Assembly: GCF_001427305.1 (NCBI RefSeq)
Contig: NZ_LMFZ01000001.1
Coordinates: forward strand, 63,261 to 127,260
Length of the DNA: 64,000 nucleotides
Reading direction: 5' to 3'
DNA from: Duganella sp. Root1480D1
GTDB lineage: Bacteria; Pseudomonadota; Gammaproteobacteria; Burkholderiales; Burkholderiaceae_D
The translations under genes and the position numbers were made by a program. The notes below the pieces were generated by a model, which saw nothing but the letters and a program-made list of their open reading frames with translations, did not search any database and had not been told where the DNA came from. Positions 43,573 through 54,302 of the stretch are shown piece by piece. How positions within the stretch are numbered: the stretch's first letter is position 1; each line of letters opens with the position of its first letter.

Positions 43573-44474
43573 TATTCGTAGCCGTATGCGCGCAGGCCGG
43601 CTTCGTTGTCGGCCCAGCCGGATTTCACTTTCACCCAGATCTCGAGGTAGACCGGGCCGCCGAACAGCTTTTCCATGTCCTGGCGGGCCTGGGTGCTGAC
43701 TTCTTTCAGGCGCGCGCCCTTGTTACCGATGATCATGGACTTGTGGCTGTCGCGTTCCACCAGGATGGCGGCGAAGATGCGGCGCAGGTTGCCTTCCTGT
43801 TCGAATTTCTCGATCAGCACGGTGCTGGTGTAAGGCAGCTCGTCGCCCACGAAGCGGAACAGCTTTTCGCGCACGATTTCCGACGCCAGGAATTTCTCGC
43901 TGCGGTCGGTAATATCGTCTTCGCCGAAAATCGGCTCGTTTTCCGGCAAGTACTTCTTGATCTCGTTCTGCAACCCATCGAGCTGGAAGCGCAGCTTGGC
44001 GCTCACCGGCACAATCGCGGTGAACTGGAACTTTTCGGCGATCTGCTGCGCAAACGGCATCAGCACTGCCTTGTCCTTCACGCGGTCGGACTTGTTGATC
44101 ACCAGGATCACCGGCACGTTTTTCGGCAGCAGGTCCATCACCTGCTGGTCGGCCGGGCCGAAGGTGCCCGCCTCCACGATGTACAGGATCAGGTCCGACG
44201 ATTCCAGCGTATTGGTGACGGTTTTGTTCAGCGTCTTGTTCAGCGCGTTCGAATGGCGGGTCTGGAAGCCCGGCGTATCGACGTAGATGAACTGGGCGTC
44301 CGACACGGTCTGGATGCCGGTGATGCGGTGGCGCGTGGTCTGCGCCTTGCGCGAGGTGATGCTGACCTTGGCGCCGATCAGCGTATTCATCAGGGTCGAC
44401 TTGCCAACGTTCGGGCGGCCGACAATGGCGATGTATCCGCAGCGGAAGCCGGCGGGAGTAGGTGCACTAGTCAT
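43572..44474 (-). CDS. era: GTPase Era, 30S ribosome assembly factor
   Basis: The 300-aa protein has G1 [10 protein letters not shown]3 DTPGFQ, G4 NKSD and a C-terminal KH domain around [23 protein letters not shown] (visible as [17 protein letters not shown]). It binds the 3' end of 16S rRNA during small-subunit maturation. Located between rnc and recO as usual. Confidence 0.96.
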   Translation of the reverse strand: MTSAPTPAGFRCGYIAIVGRPNVGKSTLMNTLIGAKVSITSRKAQTTRHRITGIQTVSDAQFIYVDTPGFQTRHSNALNKTLNKTVTNTLESSDLILYIVEAGTFGPADQQVMDLLPKNVPVILVINKSDRVKDKAVLMPFAQQIAEKFQFTAIVPVSAKLRFQLDGLQNEIKKYLPENEPIFGEDDITDRSEKFLASEIVREKLFRFVGDELPYTSTVLIEKFEQEGNLRRIFAAILVERDSHKSMIIGNKGARLKEVSTQARQDMEKLFGGPVYLEIWVKVKSGWADNEAGLRAYGYE

Positions 44475-44492
44475 GATGCAAACTCAATTCAG

Positions 44493-45284
44493 TTATTGTT
44501 TGGCGAGCTTCTTGTCCGCCGCCGTTTCGCCCTGGACCGTGGCGATGCCGGCCAACTTGAGCTGGGCCGAGCGCTGGCGCGGCTTGCGGCCAGCGGATGG
44601 GGCTTTCTTCAGCGCTTCCTCGGCGACTTCCAGCGCCAGCTTGGCAGCGGCCTGCTCGCCGGCGCGGCGGCTGCCGCCACGCCCGAACACCTGGATGCCC
44701 AGCTTGGGCACCAGGCACTCGATCTCGAATTCCTGGCTGTGCGCGGCGCCGTGGGTGGCAACCACGTTATACAGCGGCAGCGAGATCTTCTTCGACTGCA
44801 GGAACTCCTGCAGCAGGGTCTTGGCATCCTTGCCCAGGGTCTGCGGGTCGACCGAGTCCAGGATCGGGATGTAGAAGGCGCGGATCACCGCCGCAGCCTT
44901 GTCGAAGCTGCCATCCAGGTAGATGGCGCCCAGCAGGGCTTCCAGCGTGTCGGCCAGGATCGACGGGCGGCGGAAACCGCCCGATTTCAGTTCGCCCTCG
45001 CCCAGGCGCAGGAACTGCGACAGTTCCAGCTTCTGGGCGATTTCGAACAGGGATTGCTGCTTGACCAGGTTGGCGCGCACGCGCGAGAGGTCGCCCTCAT
45101 CGAGGGAGTTGTAACGTTCGTACAGGATGGAGGCGACCACGCAGTTAAGGATCGAGTCGCCAAGGAATTCCAGCCGTTCGTTATGCAAACTGCTGTGGCT
45201 ACGGTGCGTCAAGGCCTGCTGGAGCAATCCAGCATCCTGGAACGTATAGCCCAACCTGGTTTGCAATAACTGTAAATTCATCAC
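44493..45284 (-). CDS. rnc: Ribonuclease III
   Basis: The 263-aa protein has the RNase III signature [13 protein letters not shown] and a C-terminal double-stranded RNA-binding domain (about residues 155-225, with LQEFLQSKK). It processes rRNA precursors and structured mRNAs. A Lys/Arg/Ala-rich tail extends beyond the dsRBD. Confidence 0.96.
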   Translation of the reverse strand: MMNLQLLQTRLGYTFQDAGLLQQALTHRSHSSLHNERLEFLGDSILNCVVASILYERYNSLDEGDLSRVRANLVKQQSLFEIAQKLELSQFLRLGEGELKSGGFRRPSILADTLEALLGAIYLDGSFDKAAAVIRAFYIPILDSVDPQTLGKDAKTLLQEFLQSKKISLPLYNVVATHGAAHSQEFEIECLVPKLGIQVFGRGGSRRAGEQAAAKLALEVAEEALKKAPSAGRKPRQRSAQLKLAGIATVQGETAADKKLAKQ

Positions 45285-45287
45285 TTA

Positions 45288-45665
45288 TTATTCAACCTTT
45301 TGCTTTGCCCCAGCCTTTTTGGTCGTGCCCTCATACTCCATCAGGAGACTGGCAGGACCAACCAGGGGAATCTTCTTCTCATACGCGAAACTGACGTCGA
45401 ACTCGGAGCCGTTGCGTTCGATCAGCAGGTCGCGCGAAGTAATCGAGGTGATATAACCTACCTGCGCGCTCCTGTCGAAGGATTCCTGGACCCCCTTCAC
45501 CGAATCGCCGCCATCTTTTTTGGCACGATCGATGGCTCCGGCGATGGCACGGTACTCGATGAAGGTCGGAAGAACCTGTGCACCGATCAAACCGAGTACA
45601 CCCAGGATGGCGATGACAATAATCAGGCCAATCAGGCTAATGCCACGTTCACGCTGCTTGCGCAT
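45288..45665 (-). CDS. DUF4845 membrane protein
   Basis: The 125-aa protein has an N-terminal membrane anchor resembling a pilin-like hydrophobic segment (GISLIGLIIVIAILGVLGLIGAQ) and a small periplasmic domain. DUF4845 proteins are regularly encoded between lepB and rnc in Betaproteobacteria; their function is unknown. It starts 22 bases after lepB and ends 4 bases before rnc. Confidence 0.85.
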   Translation of the reverse strand: MRKQRERGISLIGLIIVIAILGVLGLIGAQVLPTFIEYRAIAGAIDRAKKDGGDSVKGVQESFDRSAQVGYITSITSRDLLIERNGSEFDVSFAYEKKIPLVGPASLLMEYEGTTKKAGAKQKVE

Positions 45666-45686
45666 ATGTTTTGCTCCCCTATCTGC

Positions 45687-46616
45687 TCAGCGGATGCCGC
45701 CGAGACGATCAAAATTGAAATTACCCAGGTTCATCCAGACGAAGAAAGCTTTGCCAACGATATTCTTGTCCGGCACGAAACCCCAGATACGGCTGTCGGC
45801 ACTATTGTCCCGATTGTCGCCCATCATAAAGTAATTTCCTTCAGGAACTACACACGAGAAACCTTCGTAGTTATAAGTGCATGCCTCGCGGTGCGGATAA
45901 TTGTCGTCCACCTGGCCAATCTGGACCGGCGGCATCTTCTCGTTGTTCAGGATACGGTGCTGCACGTCACCAAGCTGCTCGGTGAACTGTTTCTGGTAAG
46001 TAAGAGTGCCTTCCTCCAGATAATCTTCCATCGGGGTATAGCCGATCACCTGGCCATTCACTGTTAAGCGCTTGTTTTGATAAACAATTTTATCACCCGG
46101 CACACCGATCACCCGCTTGATGTAATCCTGGCTCATGTCCTTCGGATACTTGAACACCATCACGTCGCCGCGCTGCGGGTCGTTAAGCTGCACCACCTTC
46201 TTGTTCAGGATAGGCAGGCGGATGCCGTAGGTGTACTTGTTCACCAGGATCAGGTCGCCCACCAGCAGGGTCGGCACCATCGACGACGATGGGATCTTGA
46301 ACGGTTCCCACAGGAAGGAACGCAGGAAGAACACCAGCGCGATCACCGGGAAGAAGCTGCCCGAATATTCGATCCAGGTCGGCTGGCGCAGGATGTCCGC
46401 TTCCAGCTTGGAGCGGGCATTGCCCTGCTCGTCCATGCGGATGCCGTTGGCGGCCGAACGCGCCATGCGCTCGTCGTATTCGACCAGCGCCTTGTTGGCG
46501 GCAGCGCGGCGCTGCCTGGAGAACACCACCAGGTCGAGGACCCAGATGATCCCCGTCACCACCATCAGGACGAACAGGATTAAAGCGAAATTGCCCAGGA
46601 TGGATTGCAGTGTCAT
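45687..46616 (-). CDS. lepB: Signal peptidase I
   Basis: A 309-aa membrane protease with two N-terminal spans, the catalytic Ser in [13 protein letters not shown] and the Lys in [11 protein letters not shown], plus the [11 protein letters not shown] box near the C-terminus. It removes signal peptides from exported proteins at the outer face of the inner membrane. Overlaps lepA by 4 bases. Confidence 0.96.
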   Translation of the reverse strand: MTLQSILGNFALILFVLMVVTGIIWVLDLVVFSRQRRAAANKALVEYDERMARSAANGIRMDEQGNARSKLEADILRQPTWIEYSGSFFPVIALVFFLRSFLWEPFKIPSSSMVPTLLVGDLILVNKYTYGIRLPILNKKVVQLNDPQRGDVMVFKYPKDMSQDYIKRVIGVPGDKIVYQNKRLTVNGQVIGYTPMEDYLEEGTLTYQKQFTEQLGDVQHRILNNEKMPPVQIGQVDDNYPHREACTYNYEGFSCVVPEGNYFMMGDNRDNSADSRIWGFVPDKNIVGKAFFVWMNLGNFNFDRLGGIR

Positions 46617-48406
46617 TTCTCGTCCACTTGAAGGATTGCCAGGAATGCCTCTTGCGGGATCTCCACGGAGCCCACTTGTTTCATGCGTCGCTTACCAGCT
46701 TTTTGCTTCTCGAGCAGTTTCTTCTTACGGCTGATGTCGCCGCCGTAGCACTTGGCCAGCACGTTCTTGCGCATCGCCTTCACGTTTTCACGCGAGATGA
46801 TGTTGGAGCCGATGGCCGCCTGGATCGCCACGTCGAACATCTGGCGCGGGATCAGTTCGCGCATCTTGGCCGCCACGGCACGGCCGCGGTATGGCGCATT
46901 GGCGCGGTGCACGATGATGGCCAGCGCGTCGACTTTTTCGCTGTTGATCAGCATGTCGACCTTGACCACGTCGGCGGCGCGGTTTTCCTTGAACTCGTAG
47001 TCCATCGAGGCGTAGCCGCGCGAAGTCGACTTCAGCTTGTCGAAGAAGTCCAGCACGATTTCGGCCATCGGCATCTCGTACACCAGTTTCACCTGGCGGC
47101 CATGGTAGGCCATGTCCATCTGGATGCCGCGCTTGCCGATACACAGGGTAATCACGGAGCCGACATACTCTTGCGGCATGTACAGGTTGACCGTGACGAT
47201 CGGCTCGCGCACTTCGTTGATATGGCTCGGGTCCGGCATGCGCGACGGGTTGTCGACGTGGATCACGGTGCCGTCGCGCATTTCGACCTCATACACCACG
47301 GTCGGCGCCGTGGTGATCAGGTCCATGTCGAACTCACGCTCCAGGCGCTCCTGCACGATTTCCATGTGCAGCAGGCCAAGGAAGCCGCAGCGGAAGCCGA
47401 AGCCCAGCGCTTGCGACACTTCAGGCTCGTACATCAGGGCGGCGTCGTTCAGCTTCAGCTTTTCCAGCGAGTCGCGCAGCGCGTCATACTGGTTGGCTTC
47501 CACCGGGAACAGGCCGGCAAACACCTGCGGCTGCACTTCCTTGAAGCCTGGCAGCGGTGCCGGGGCGCCGTTTTTCTCGTGGGTGATCGTGTCGCCGACG
47601 CGGGCGGCTTTCAGTTCCTTGATGCCGGCGATCACAAAGCCAACCTGGCCTGCGGTCAACTGCGGCAGCGAGACCGAGCGCGGCGAGAAGATACCGAGGT
47701 CTTCCACCAGCTGCACCGAGTCGGTCGCCATCAGGCGAATCTTTTCTTTAGGGCGCAGGGTGCCGTTCACCACGCGCACCAGCATCACCACGCCCACATA
47801 GGCGTCGTACCAGGAGTCGATGATCAGTGCCTGCAGCGGTGCTTCCGGGTCGCCCTTCGGCGGCGGCACCTTGGCGATGACCGATTCCAGCACGTCTTCC
47901 ACGCCCAGGCCGGTCTTGGCCGAGCAGTGCACCGCATCGCCGGCCTCAATGCCGATCACGTCTTCGATTTCCGCGATGGCGGTTGGCGGGTCGGCGTTCG
48001 GCAGGTCGATCTTGTTCAGCACCGGCACCACTTCCACGCCCAGGTCGAGCGCGGTGTAGCAGTTGGCCACGGTCTGCGCTTCCACGCCCTGCGACGCGTC
48101 CACCACCAGCAGCGCGCCTTCGCAGGCGGACAGCGAACGGCTGACTTCATAGGAGAAGTCGACGTGGCCCGGGGTGTCGATCAGGTTCAGGTTGTAGATC
48201 TCGCCATTGCGCGCCTTGTATTTCAGGGCTGCGGTCTGGGCTTTGATGGTGATGCCGCGTTCACGTTCCAGGTCCATGGAGTCCAGGACCTGCGCTTCCA
48301 TCTCGCGGTCGGACAGGCCGCCGCACAGCTGGATGATGCGATCCGCCAGCGTGGACTTGCCGTGGTCAATGTGGGCGATGATGGAAAAATTGCGAATGTT
48401 GTTCAT
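46613..48406 (-). CDS. lepA: Elongation factor 4 (LepA)
   Basis: The 597-aa GTPase has G1 [15 protein letters not shown]3 DTPGHVDF, G4 [11 protein letters not shown]-like domains II, III and V and the LepA-specific C-terminal domain ending with a Lys-rich tail ([17 protein letters not shown]). It acts on stalled ribosomes and in initiation/assembly. First gene of the lepA-lepB-DUF4845-rnc-era-recO-pdxJ-acpS-uvrC-pgsA run. Confidence 0.97.
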   Translation of the reverse strand: MNNIRNFSIIAHIDHGKSTLADRIIQLCGGLSDREMEAQVLDSMDLERERGITIKAQTAALKYKARNGEIYNLNLIDTPGHVDFSYEVSRSLSACEGALLVVDASQGVEAQTVANCYTALDLGVEVVPVLNKIDLPNADPPTAIAEIEDVIGIEAGDAVHCSAKTGLGVEDVLESVIAKVPPPKGDPEAPLQALIIDSWYDAYVGVVMLVRVVNGTLRPKEKIRLMATDSVQLVEDLGIFSPRSVSLPQLTAGQVGFVIAGIKELKAARVGDTITHEKNGAPAPLPGFKEVQPQVFAGLFPVEANQYDALRDSLEKLKLNDAALMYEPEVSQALGFGFRCGFLGLLHMEIVQERLEREFDMDLITTAPTVVYEVEMRDGTVIHVDNPSRMPDPSHINEVREPIVTVNLYMPQEYVGSVITLCIGKRGIQMDMAYHGRQVKLVYEMPMAEIVLDFFDKLKSTSRGYASMDYEFKENRAADVVKVDMLINSEKVDALAIIVHRANAPYRGRAVAAKMRELIPRQMFDVAIQAAIGSNIISRENVKAMRKNVLAKCYGGDISRKKKLLEKQKAGKRRMKQVGSVEIPQEAFLAILQVDEK

Positions 48407-48429
48407 TAAAAATCGAAACGAGCTATAAC

Positions 48430-48453
48430 AAAAAGGCGCTCGAGCGCCTTTTT
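48430..48453. terminator. Palindromic terminator between the glutaredoxin-like gene and lepA
   Basis: Perfect 24-bp palindrome AAAAAGGCGCTCGAGCGCCTTTTT: a GC stem with A and T tails, suitable for both strands. On the minus strand it follows the glutaredoxin-like gene and precedes lepA. Confidence 0.85.
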
Positions 48454-48554
48454 ATGGAAATCAATGCAAGGGTAACCCCCGGCATTTTACCGGATTTCAG
48501 AGGGGAAAGCCGGATTTCTAGAGGAGGGACTGTGAAATACTGCTATTTAAGCAA

Positions 48555-48797
48555 TCATTTCGACAACACGGCACGCACTTTGGCTTCATCCAGGAAGTAA
48601 TGACAGAGCTCCGGCTCGCTCAATTCGGCAAACAGCACCGGCACCAGCTCATCGAATCGCGCCACCAGCGCCTCATCGGCATCGACGTCGATCACCTCGA
48701 CGGTGAACGGCCGTTCCGGGGTTTGCAGGGCATTCAGGGCTGCCAGCATGTCTTCGCACAGGTGGCAGTAGGAGCGGGAATAGAGCGTGAAGTGCAT
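48555..48797 (-). CDS. Glutaredoxin-family protein
   Basis: The 80-aa protein has the thioredoxin-like start with a CxxC (YCHLCED, about residues 10-16) and FTVEVIDVDADEAL. Proteins of this DUF836-like group are encoded beside mucD/lepA in related bacteria; the redox partner is unknown. Confidence 0.85.
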   Translation of the reverse strand: MHFTLYSRSYCHLCEDMLAALNALQTPERPFTVEVIDVDADEALVARFDELVPVLFAELSEPELCHYFLDEAKVRAVLSK

Positions 48798-48915
48798 TCA
48801 GTGTTTGCGTGGGCAGGGCTGCACCCCCTCGGGCGCGGGCTGCCATTGTAGCGCGCCGGGCCGCGGGCTTGCCGCCTTCGGGAGCGACAAACACGCGGCC
48901 GCGGCGGGCGCCGGC

Positions 48916-50397
48916 TTACTTGGAGGCTGGCGCCGGACGCAGCGAGAAATGCTGCGCCTGGTTGCCGCGGCGCACCAGCACGGCAGCGGCACGCTTCGGA
49001 TCGAGCTTGGCCACGGCAGCATTGAACTGCTTGGCATCGACGATGTCCTGGTTATTCAGCATCAGCAGGACATCGCCCTGGCGCAGGCCTGCAGCTTCGG
49101 CCGGGCCGTCGGTGTCCTCGACGATCACGCCGCCGCTCACGCCCAGTTCGCGCTTCTGGGCCGCAGTCAGGTCGCTGACCACGAAGCCGAGCGCATTGGC
49201 CGCGGTAGCCGGCGCCTCATCCTTCTTCTCGCCCTTTTTGCCGCCGGTGCGGCCAGCCACCTTGTTGTCCGGATCGGCCTCGCCCACGGTCACATGCACA
49301 TCGGCCGGAGCGCCCTTGCGCCATACGGTCAGGGTCGCCTTGCTGCCCGGCGCGGTGCCCAGCACCATGCGGGTCAGGTCGGCAAAGCGGTCGATTTCCT
49401 TGCCGTTGTACTTGATGACCACGTCGCCTACGCGCAGGCCGCCTTTGTCGGCCGGGCTGCCCGGCTCGACCTGGGTCACCTCCGCGCCCTTGTTGTTCTT
49501 CAAGCCCAGCGATTCGGCCACATCCTTGTTCAATTCGCCGATCTGCACGCCAAGGCGGCCGCGGGTCACCTTGCCCGACTTCTTCAACTGCTCGGCCACG
49601 CGCATCGCCTCGTCGATCGGGATCGCGAAGGAAATGCCGTTATAACCGCCCGACAGGGTCGCGATCTGCGAATTGATGCCGATCACCTCGCCCCGCATAT
49701 TGATCAGCGGGCCGCCGGAGTTGCCGGGATTGACTGCCACGTCGCTCTGGATCAGCGGCAGCAGGTCGCCGGTGTCGCGCGCCTTGGCCGAGATAATGCC
49801 GGAGGTCACGGTGTTTTCCAGGTTGAACGGCGAACCGATCGCAATCACCCACTCGCCCACGCGGGACTTGTTCGGGTCGCCAATCGTCAGGTAAGGCAGC
49901 TTGCCGCCGCTATCGATCTTCAGCACGGCCACGTCGGCACGCGCGTCGGCGCCCAGCACCTTGGCCTTGAATTCACGCTTGTCGGTCAGCGTGACATAGA
50001 CCTCGTCGGCGCCATCGACCACGTGGGCATTGGTCAGCACGTAGCCATCGGCCGACACCACAAAGCCGGAACCGATGCCGCGCTGGATTTCCTGGCCCGG
50101 GGTTGGCAGGTTGCGGCGGCGCGGCGACTGGCCGCGCGGCATCTGGCCGCCAAAGAAGCGGCGCAGGAATTCCTGCATTTCATCGGCTTGGCCGGCCGCG
50201 TCGACGTCCTTCTGGGTAATGCGTTCGGTAGTACGGATATTCACGACTGCCGGGCCGACTCGCTCGACGAGATCGGCAAAGTCCGGCAAACCGGCCACGG
50301 CGGGAGCCGCCGCATAGGCGGGCGCGAAACCGGCAACGGCTGGCAGGCCGAGGGAGGCTGCACTGAGGACCAGCGCAGAAATCATGGTTTTTTTCAT
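48916..50397 (-). CDS. mucD: DegP/MucD-type periplasmic serine protease
   Basis: The 493-aa protein has a signal peptide, the catalytic triad His125 (LTNAHVV), Asp155 (ADVAVLKID) and Ser227 (NPGNSGGP), and two PDZ domains (about residues 285-375 and 395-490). It degrades misfolded envelope proteins and in the rpoE-mucD arrangement is a main member of the envelope stress response. It lies 106 bases after a 99-aa gene that follows rpoE. Confidence 0.93.
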   Translation of the reverse strand: MKKTMISALVLSAASLGLPAVAGFAPAYAAAPAVAGLPDFADLVERVGPAVVNIRTTERITQKDVDAAGQADEMQEFLRRFFGGQMPRGQSPRRRNLPTPGQEIQRGIGSGFVVSADGYVLTNAHVVDGADEVYVTLTDKREFKAKVLGADARADVAVLKIDSGGKLPYLTIGDPNKSRVGEWVIAIGSPFNLENTVTSGIISAKARDTGDLLPLIQSDVAVNPGNSGGPLINMRGEVIGINSQIATLSGGYNGISFAIPIDEAMRVAEQLKKSGKVTRGRLGVQIGELNKDVAESLGLKNNKGAEVTQVEPGSPADKGGLRVGDVVIKYNGKEIDRFADLTRMVLGTAPGSKATLTVWRKGAPADVHVTVGEADPDNKVAGRTGGKKGEKKDEAPATAANALGFVVSDLTAAQKRELGVSGGVIVEDTDGPAEAAGLRQGDVLLMLNNQDIVDAKQFNAAVAKLDPKRAAAVLVRRGNQAQHFSLRPAPASK

Positions 50398-50503
50398 GGT
50401 TGCGTTCAGTGAAAGTCAATGAAGAACAAGCAATATAAATCAGCTTCGCGTTAAACGGGAGCCGGATATTGTGACGATATGTTGCGGGCAACCCTGCGAT
50501 GTT

Positions 50504-50803
50504 TCAAGAGGCCGCTTCAACCGCCTCCGAACCCTGTCCCGCTCCGCTTGCCGGCTCGTCCGTCTTGCCCGTCCCGCCTGCAACGCCCATCTGTTCGCCC
50601 TTGCCTGCCACCTGCCCGCTGGGTTCGGCCGGCGCCGGTCCCGGCCGGCCGCCCTGCCCGAGCGCGTCCAGCGCTGCCGCCAGCCGCGCCTGGAAGCCAG
50701 CGCTCGGCTCGACTTCAGCCACGCTCTGCCGCAAAGCCTCCCCGATCACCGCATTGACCTGGGCGCCCACGGCTATTTCATCGTCATCCGGCAGCACAAT
50801 CAT
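50504..50803 (-). CDS. Unrecognised 99-aa protein coupled to rpoE, possible anti-sigma relic
   Basis: A strong ribosome site (GAGGAGG) overlaps the rpoE stop, and the ATG lies 9 bases after it. The N-terminal half (residues 5-50) is helical and includes EPSAGFQARLAAALDAL, loosely like the segment PxFxARVxAAL of RseA-type anti-sigma factors. The rest is Gly/Pro/Ala/Glu-rich and disordered. There is no membrane span, so it is not a normal RseA. The function is unknown; a soluble regulator of RpoE is possible. Confidence 0.55.
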   Translation of the reverse strand: MIVLPDDDEIAVGAQVNAVIGEALRQSVAEVEPSAGFQARLAAALDALGQGGRPGPAPAEPSGQVAGKGEQMGVAGGTGKTDEPASGAGQGSEAVEAAS

Positions 50804-50812
50804 TACCCCTCC

Positions 50813-51391
50813 TCACCAACGCTTATCGACAGGCAAATCCAGCAAAGGCCGCAAGCGCCGTGCAATCGCTTCCCGCGCCCGAAAAATCCGGCTGCGCACG
50901 GTTCCCAGCGGACACTCCATGATTTGCGCAATTTCCTCATAACTCAAGCCCTCGATTTCCCGCAACACGATGGCAGTCCGCAATTCCAGCGGCAACGCCA
51001 TCAGGGCGGCATCAATCGCCAGCATGACCTGCTTGCTGAGCAACATCGACTCCGGCGTCCCGATCTCCGGCACCGGGGCCGGCAGCTGGGACGGCGCCAC
51101 GCCCTGCGGCGCGCTGCGCTGCCGCCGCCGCAATATCGCATTGCGCGCCCCGTTCAGGGCAATCCGGTACAGCCAGGTGTAAAACGCCGCCTCGCCTCGA
51201 AAACGCGGCAAAGCCCGGTAGGCTTTGAGGAAGGTCTCCTGCACCACATCTTCCGCTTCGGCTGGATCGCGCAGCAGCCGCAGCACCAGCCGCAACAAGC
51301 GCCGCTGGTAGCGCGCCACCAGCAGGTCGAACGCCGTCCGCTCCCCTGCCCGGGCCCGCTCCACCAGCTCACGATCTGGGTCCACCTTCAT
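50813..51391 (-). CDS. rpoE: RNA polymerase sigma factor RpoE (envelope stress)
   Basis: The 192-aa ECF sigma factor has region 2 (FDLLVARYQRRLLRLVLRLL and DVVQETFLKAYRALPRF) and region 4 (GLSYEEIAQIMECPLGTVRSRIFRAREAI). The position between fabF and mucD matches RpoE/AlgU of other proteobacteria. The gene directs transcription of periplasmic quality-control genes. No recognisable rseA or rseB follows. Confidence 0.93.
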   Translation of the reverse strand: MKVDPDRELVERARAGERTAFDLLVARYQRRLLRLVLRLLRDPAEAEDVVQETFLKAYRALPRFRGEAAFYTWLYRIALNGARNAILRRRQRSAPQGVAPSQLPAPVPEIGTPESMLLSKQVMLAIDAALMALPLELRTAIVLREIEGLSYEEIAQIMECPLGTVRSRIFRAREAIARRLRPLLDLPVDKRW

Positions 51392-51415
51392 AAGAGCAGC
51401 CCCGCGAAGATTGGT

Positions 51416-51799
51416 TCACATTTTTTGAAGCTGGGTCCGCACTGCGGCCTGCAAGCGGCGCCACCCGCCGTCCGCAACAGAATCCTGCAGCAGGGCCAGC
51501 CAGAGGCGCTGGCCTCCCTCCAGCTCCAGGTGCAGCAGCAAGGCACCCGGCCAGGCTGTGCAACCGTCCAGCAAGCGTGCCCTGCACTGCTTCCGGTATA
51601 CCGTCAGCAGGATTTCTCCGACACCGGAAATATCAATGTGGCTGCAATTGACTTCGCGCCGCAGGCTCGCCAACATCGCTGCCGCCAGCAAGGGCTGCCC
51701 GCTCCATGCGCCGACGGCCAGCACGGACGCAACAATCCCTGCCCGCAAAACGCGCAGGCATGGCGACGGACGAACAGCGACAGATGCCGCGATCGACAT
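51416..51799 (-). CDS. Small membrane protein, YgfX-like
   Basis: The 127-aa protein has one or two hydrophobic N-terminal stretches (VLRAGIVASVLAVGAWSG, PLLAAAMLASL) and a C-terminal block (LLHLELEGGQRLWLALLQDSV followed by WRRLQAAVRTQL) that resembles the end of YgfX proteins, which sit in the same place between fabF and rpoE in other Betaproteobacteria. The role is unclear. Confidence 0.55.
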   Translation of the reverse strand: MSIAASVAVRPSPCLRVLRAGIVASVLAVGAWSGQPLLAAAMLASLRREVNCSHIDISGVGEILLTVYRKQCRARLLDGCTAWPGALLLHLELEGGQRLWLALLQDSVADGGWRRLQAAVRTQLQKM

Positions 51800-51875
51800 A
51801 GGAATAAATGAGTTGGGGGTACAGCAGAAGCGCTCGCCCCGGCACTAAGACCAGGGCGAGGCTTGGAAGTTCCGT

Positions 51876-53120
51876 TTAGACTTTAGCGAACAGCAGGCTG
51901 CCGTTGGTGCCGCCGAAGCCGAAGGAGTTCTTCAGCGCATAGTTGATCGTGGCGTCACGCGCGGTATTGGCGCAGAAGTCCAGATCGCATGCCGGATCCT
52001 GGTTGAACAGGTTGATGGTCGGTGGAATCACCTGGTTGTGGATTGCCAGTACGGTGAACACAGACTCCAGGCCGCCGGCGCCGCCCAGCAAGTGGCCGGT
52101 AGCCGACTTGGTGGAGCTGACAACCAGCTTCTTGGCGTGCTCGCCGAAGGTGCGCTTGACACCCTGGACTTCCGCCACGTCGCCTTGCGGGGTCGAGGTG
52201 CCGTGTGCATTCACATAGTTCACCTGGTCAGGGTTGATGCCAGCGTTGCGCAGCGCGTTTTGCGCCGACTTGCTGCCACCAGCGCCGTCCTCCAGAGGCG
52301 AGGTCATGTGATATGCATCGGCGCTCATGCCAAAGCCCAGCACTTCTGCATAGATCTTGGCGCCGCGCGCTTTCGCGTGTTCGTACTCTTCCAGAACCAT
52401 GACGCCCGCGCCTTCGCCCAGCACGAAACCGTCGCGGTCCAGGTCCCATGGGCGGGACGCGGTAGCTGGGTCATCGTTGCGCGAGGACAGTGCGCGAGCC
52501 GAAGCGAAACCGCCCAGGCCCAATGGCGAAACGGTCGATTCCGCGCCGCCGGCGATCATGACATCCGCATCGCCATACTCGATGGCACGGGCTGCCACGC
52601 CGATCGAATGCAGGCCGGTGGTGCAAGCCGTCACGATGGACAGGTTGGGACCGCGCATGCCGTACTTGATCGACAGGTTGCCAGAAATCATATTGATGAT
52701 CGAGGCCGGCACGAAGAATGGGGAGATACGGCGCGGACCGCGCTTGTCGTAGTCTTCCTTCTGCGATTCAATCATCGGCAAGCCGCCGATGCCGGAACCA
52801 ATGATCACGCCGATGCGATCGGCATTTTCTTCAGTCACGGTAATGCCGGAATCCTGGATTGCCTGGATGCCAGCGGCCATGCCGAAGTGGATGAATTTAT
52901 CCATGTGACGCGCTTCTTTGGCGTCGAGGTAGTCCTCGACGTTGAAGCCCTTCACTTCACCCGCGAAACGGGTGGAAAAGGCCGACGCGTCAAAACTAGT
53001 AATGTTTGCGATCCCGGACTTGCTCTCGGTGATTGCTTTCCACGCGTCGGCAACGCTGTTGCCGACGGGGGAAATTACACCGAGGCCGGTGACCACTACA
53101 CGACGGTTTTTAGAACTCAA
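51876..53120 (-). CDS. fabF: 3-oxoacyl-ACP synthase II
   Basis: The 414-aa condensing enzyme has the Cys-His-His triad: [21 protein letters not shown] and [12 protein letters not shown]. It elongates acyl-ACP, including the unsaturated chain step that adjusts membrane fluidity. It starts 39 bases after acpP. Confidence 0.97.
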   Translation of the reverse strand: MSSKNRRVVVTGLGVISPVGNSVADAWKAITESKSGIANITSFDASAFSTRFAGEVKGFNVEDYLDAKEARHMDKFIHFGMAAGIQAIQDSGITVTEENADRIGVIIGSGIGGLPMIESQKEDYDKRGPRRISPFFVPASIINMISGNLSIKYGMRGPNLSIVTACTTGLHSIGVAARAIEYGDADVMIAGGAESTVSPLGLGGFASARALSSRNDDPATASRPWDLDRDGFVLGEGAGVMVLEEYEHAKARGAKIYAEVLGFGMSADAYHMTSPLEDGAGGSKSAQNALRNAGINPDQVNYVNAHGTSTPQGDVAEVQGVKRTFGEHAKKLVVSSTKSATGHLLGGAGGLESVFTVLAIHNQVIPPTINLFNQDPACDLDFCANTARDATINYALKNSFGFGGTNGSLLFAKV

Positions 53121-53159
53121 GCGAGTCTCCCGGAGTGGATCGGAGAGTCAGGGCTTAGA

Positions 53160-53399
53160 TTAGGCCTTGACGTGTGCAGTTGCGTAGTCGATCGCTTGCT
53201 GCACGGTGGTGATCTTTTCAGCTTGTTCGTCTGGGATTTCCATTTCGAACTCGTCTTCCAGTGCCATTACCAGCTCAACGGTGTCGAGGGAATCGGCGCC
53301 CAGGTCGTCCACGAAGGAGGATTCGGTCTTGATGTCTGCTTCAGCGACGCCCAGTTGTTCAGCGACGATTTTCTTAACGCGTTGTTCGATATCCGACAT
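53160..53399 (-). CDS. acpP: Acyl carrier protein
   Basis: The 79-aa acidic protein has the phosphopantetheine site [17 protein letters not shown]. AcpS (41576-41974) attaches the prosthetic group. It carries growing fatty acids for the Fab enzymes encoded around it. Confidence 0.98.
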   Translation of the reverse strand: MSDIEQRVKKIVAEQLGVAEADIKTESSFVDDLGADSLDTVELVMALEDEFEMEIPDEQAEKITTVQQAIDYATAHVKA

Positions 53400-53542
53400 G
53401 TTATGGCTCCAATATGTTGTTACGGAAAGCGCGCATTTTAGCAGGTTTGCGCGCCTATAAACTAATTTCGACGTTTGATTTGATCTACGTTGAAATCACT
53501 ATTAAATGATGCGATCGTGCGGCATTATGCCGCATAACCGTA

Positions 53543-54289
53543 TCAATTCATATACATACCACCGTTCACGTGGAGGGTGGTACCGGTAATATAAGCGGCT
53601 GCTGGCGAAGCCAGGAAAGTGACGGCTGCAGCGATATCTTCCGGCTTGCCCAAGCGGCCCAATGGAATCTGGGTCAGCAGGGCCGTATGTTGGTCTTCGC
53701 CCAGCGCTTTGGTCATATCGGTATCGATAAAACCAGGTGCAACGCTGTTGACGGTAATGTTGCGGCTGCCGATTTCACGGGCCAGGGCGCGGGTCATGCC
53801 CTCGACGCCCGCCTTGGCGGCAGCGTAATTCATCTGGCCCGGGTTGCCGGCCGATGCCACCACGGAGGTGATGTTAATGATACGCCCAGTCTTCGCTTTC
53901 ATCATGCCGCGCAGGACTGCGCGGGACAGGCGTCCAACCGAAGTCAGGTTGGTGGCGATCACGTTATCCCATTCCTCATCCTTCATGCGCATGGCCAGCT
54001 GGTCCTGCGTGATGCCCGCATTGTTGACCAGGATGCCAACCGCACCATAGGTTTTCGAAATGTCGTCGATGATGGCAGCGCACTGTTCGGCGTTGGTGAC
54101 ATTCAGCACCATGCCCTTGCCTGCTTCGGCGCCGATTTCGGCCAGGTAGGCCGAGATTGCTTCCGCGCCAGCTTCGGTGGTGGCGGTGCCGATCACTTTG
54201 GCGCCCTGGCGGGCCAGCTCTTGAGCGATTGCCTTGCCTATGCCGCGCGAAGCGCCGGTCACCAGTGCTACTTGATTAGCGAGAGTCAT
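53543..54289 (-). CDS. fabG: 3-oxoacyl-ACP reductase
   Basis: The 248-aa SDR has VTGASRGIGKAIAQELA, NNAGITQDQL, catalytic Ser in NITSVVASAG and YAAAKAG. It reduces 3-oxoacyl-ACP with NADPH. The second ATG (54289) is better placed behind AAGGA than the first (54295). Confidence 0.96.
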   Translation of the reverse strand: MTLANQVALVTGASRGIGKAIAQELARQGAKVIGTATTEAGAEAISAYLAEIGAEAGKGMVLNVTNAEQCAAIIDDISKTYGAVGILVNNAGITQDQLAMRMKDEEWDNVIATNLTSVGRLSRAVLRGMMKAKTGRIINITSVVASAGNPGQMNYAAAKAGVEGMTRALAREIGSRNITVNSVAPGFIDTDMTKALGEDQHTALLTQIPLGRLGKPEDIAAAVTFLASPAAAYITGTTLHVNGGMYMN

Positions 54290-54302
54290 TGTCATCCTTG
54301 TC

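Noticed and set aside
43422..45269. 615-codon plus-strand frame
   Set aside because: Covers era and rnc in antisense; no recognisable protein features.
46610..48409. 599-codon plus-strand frame
   Set aside because: Exact antisense shadow of lepA with His/Val-rich, low-complexity translation.
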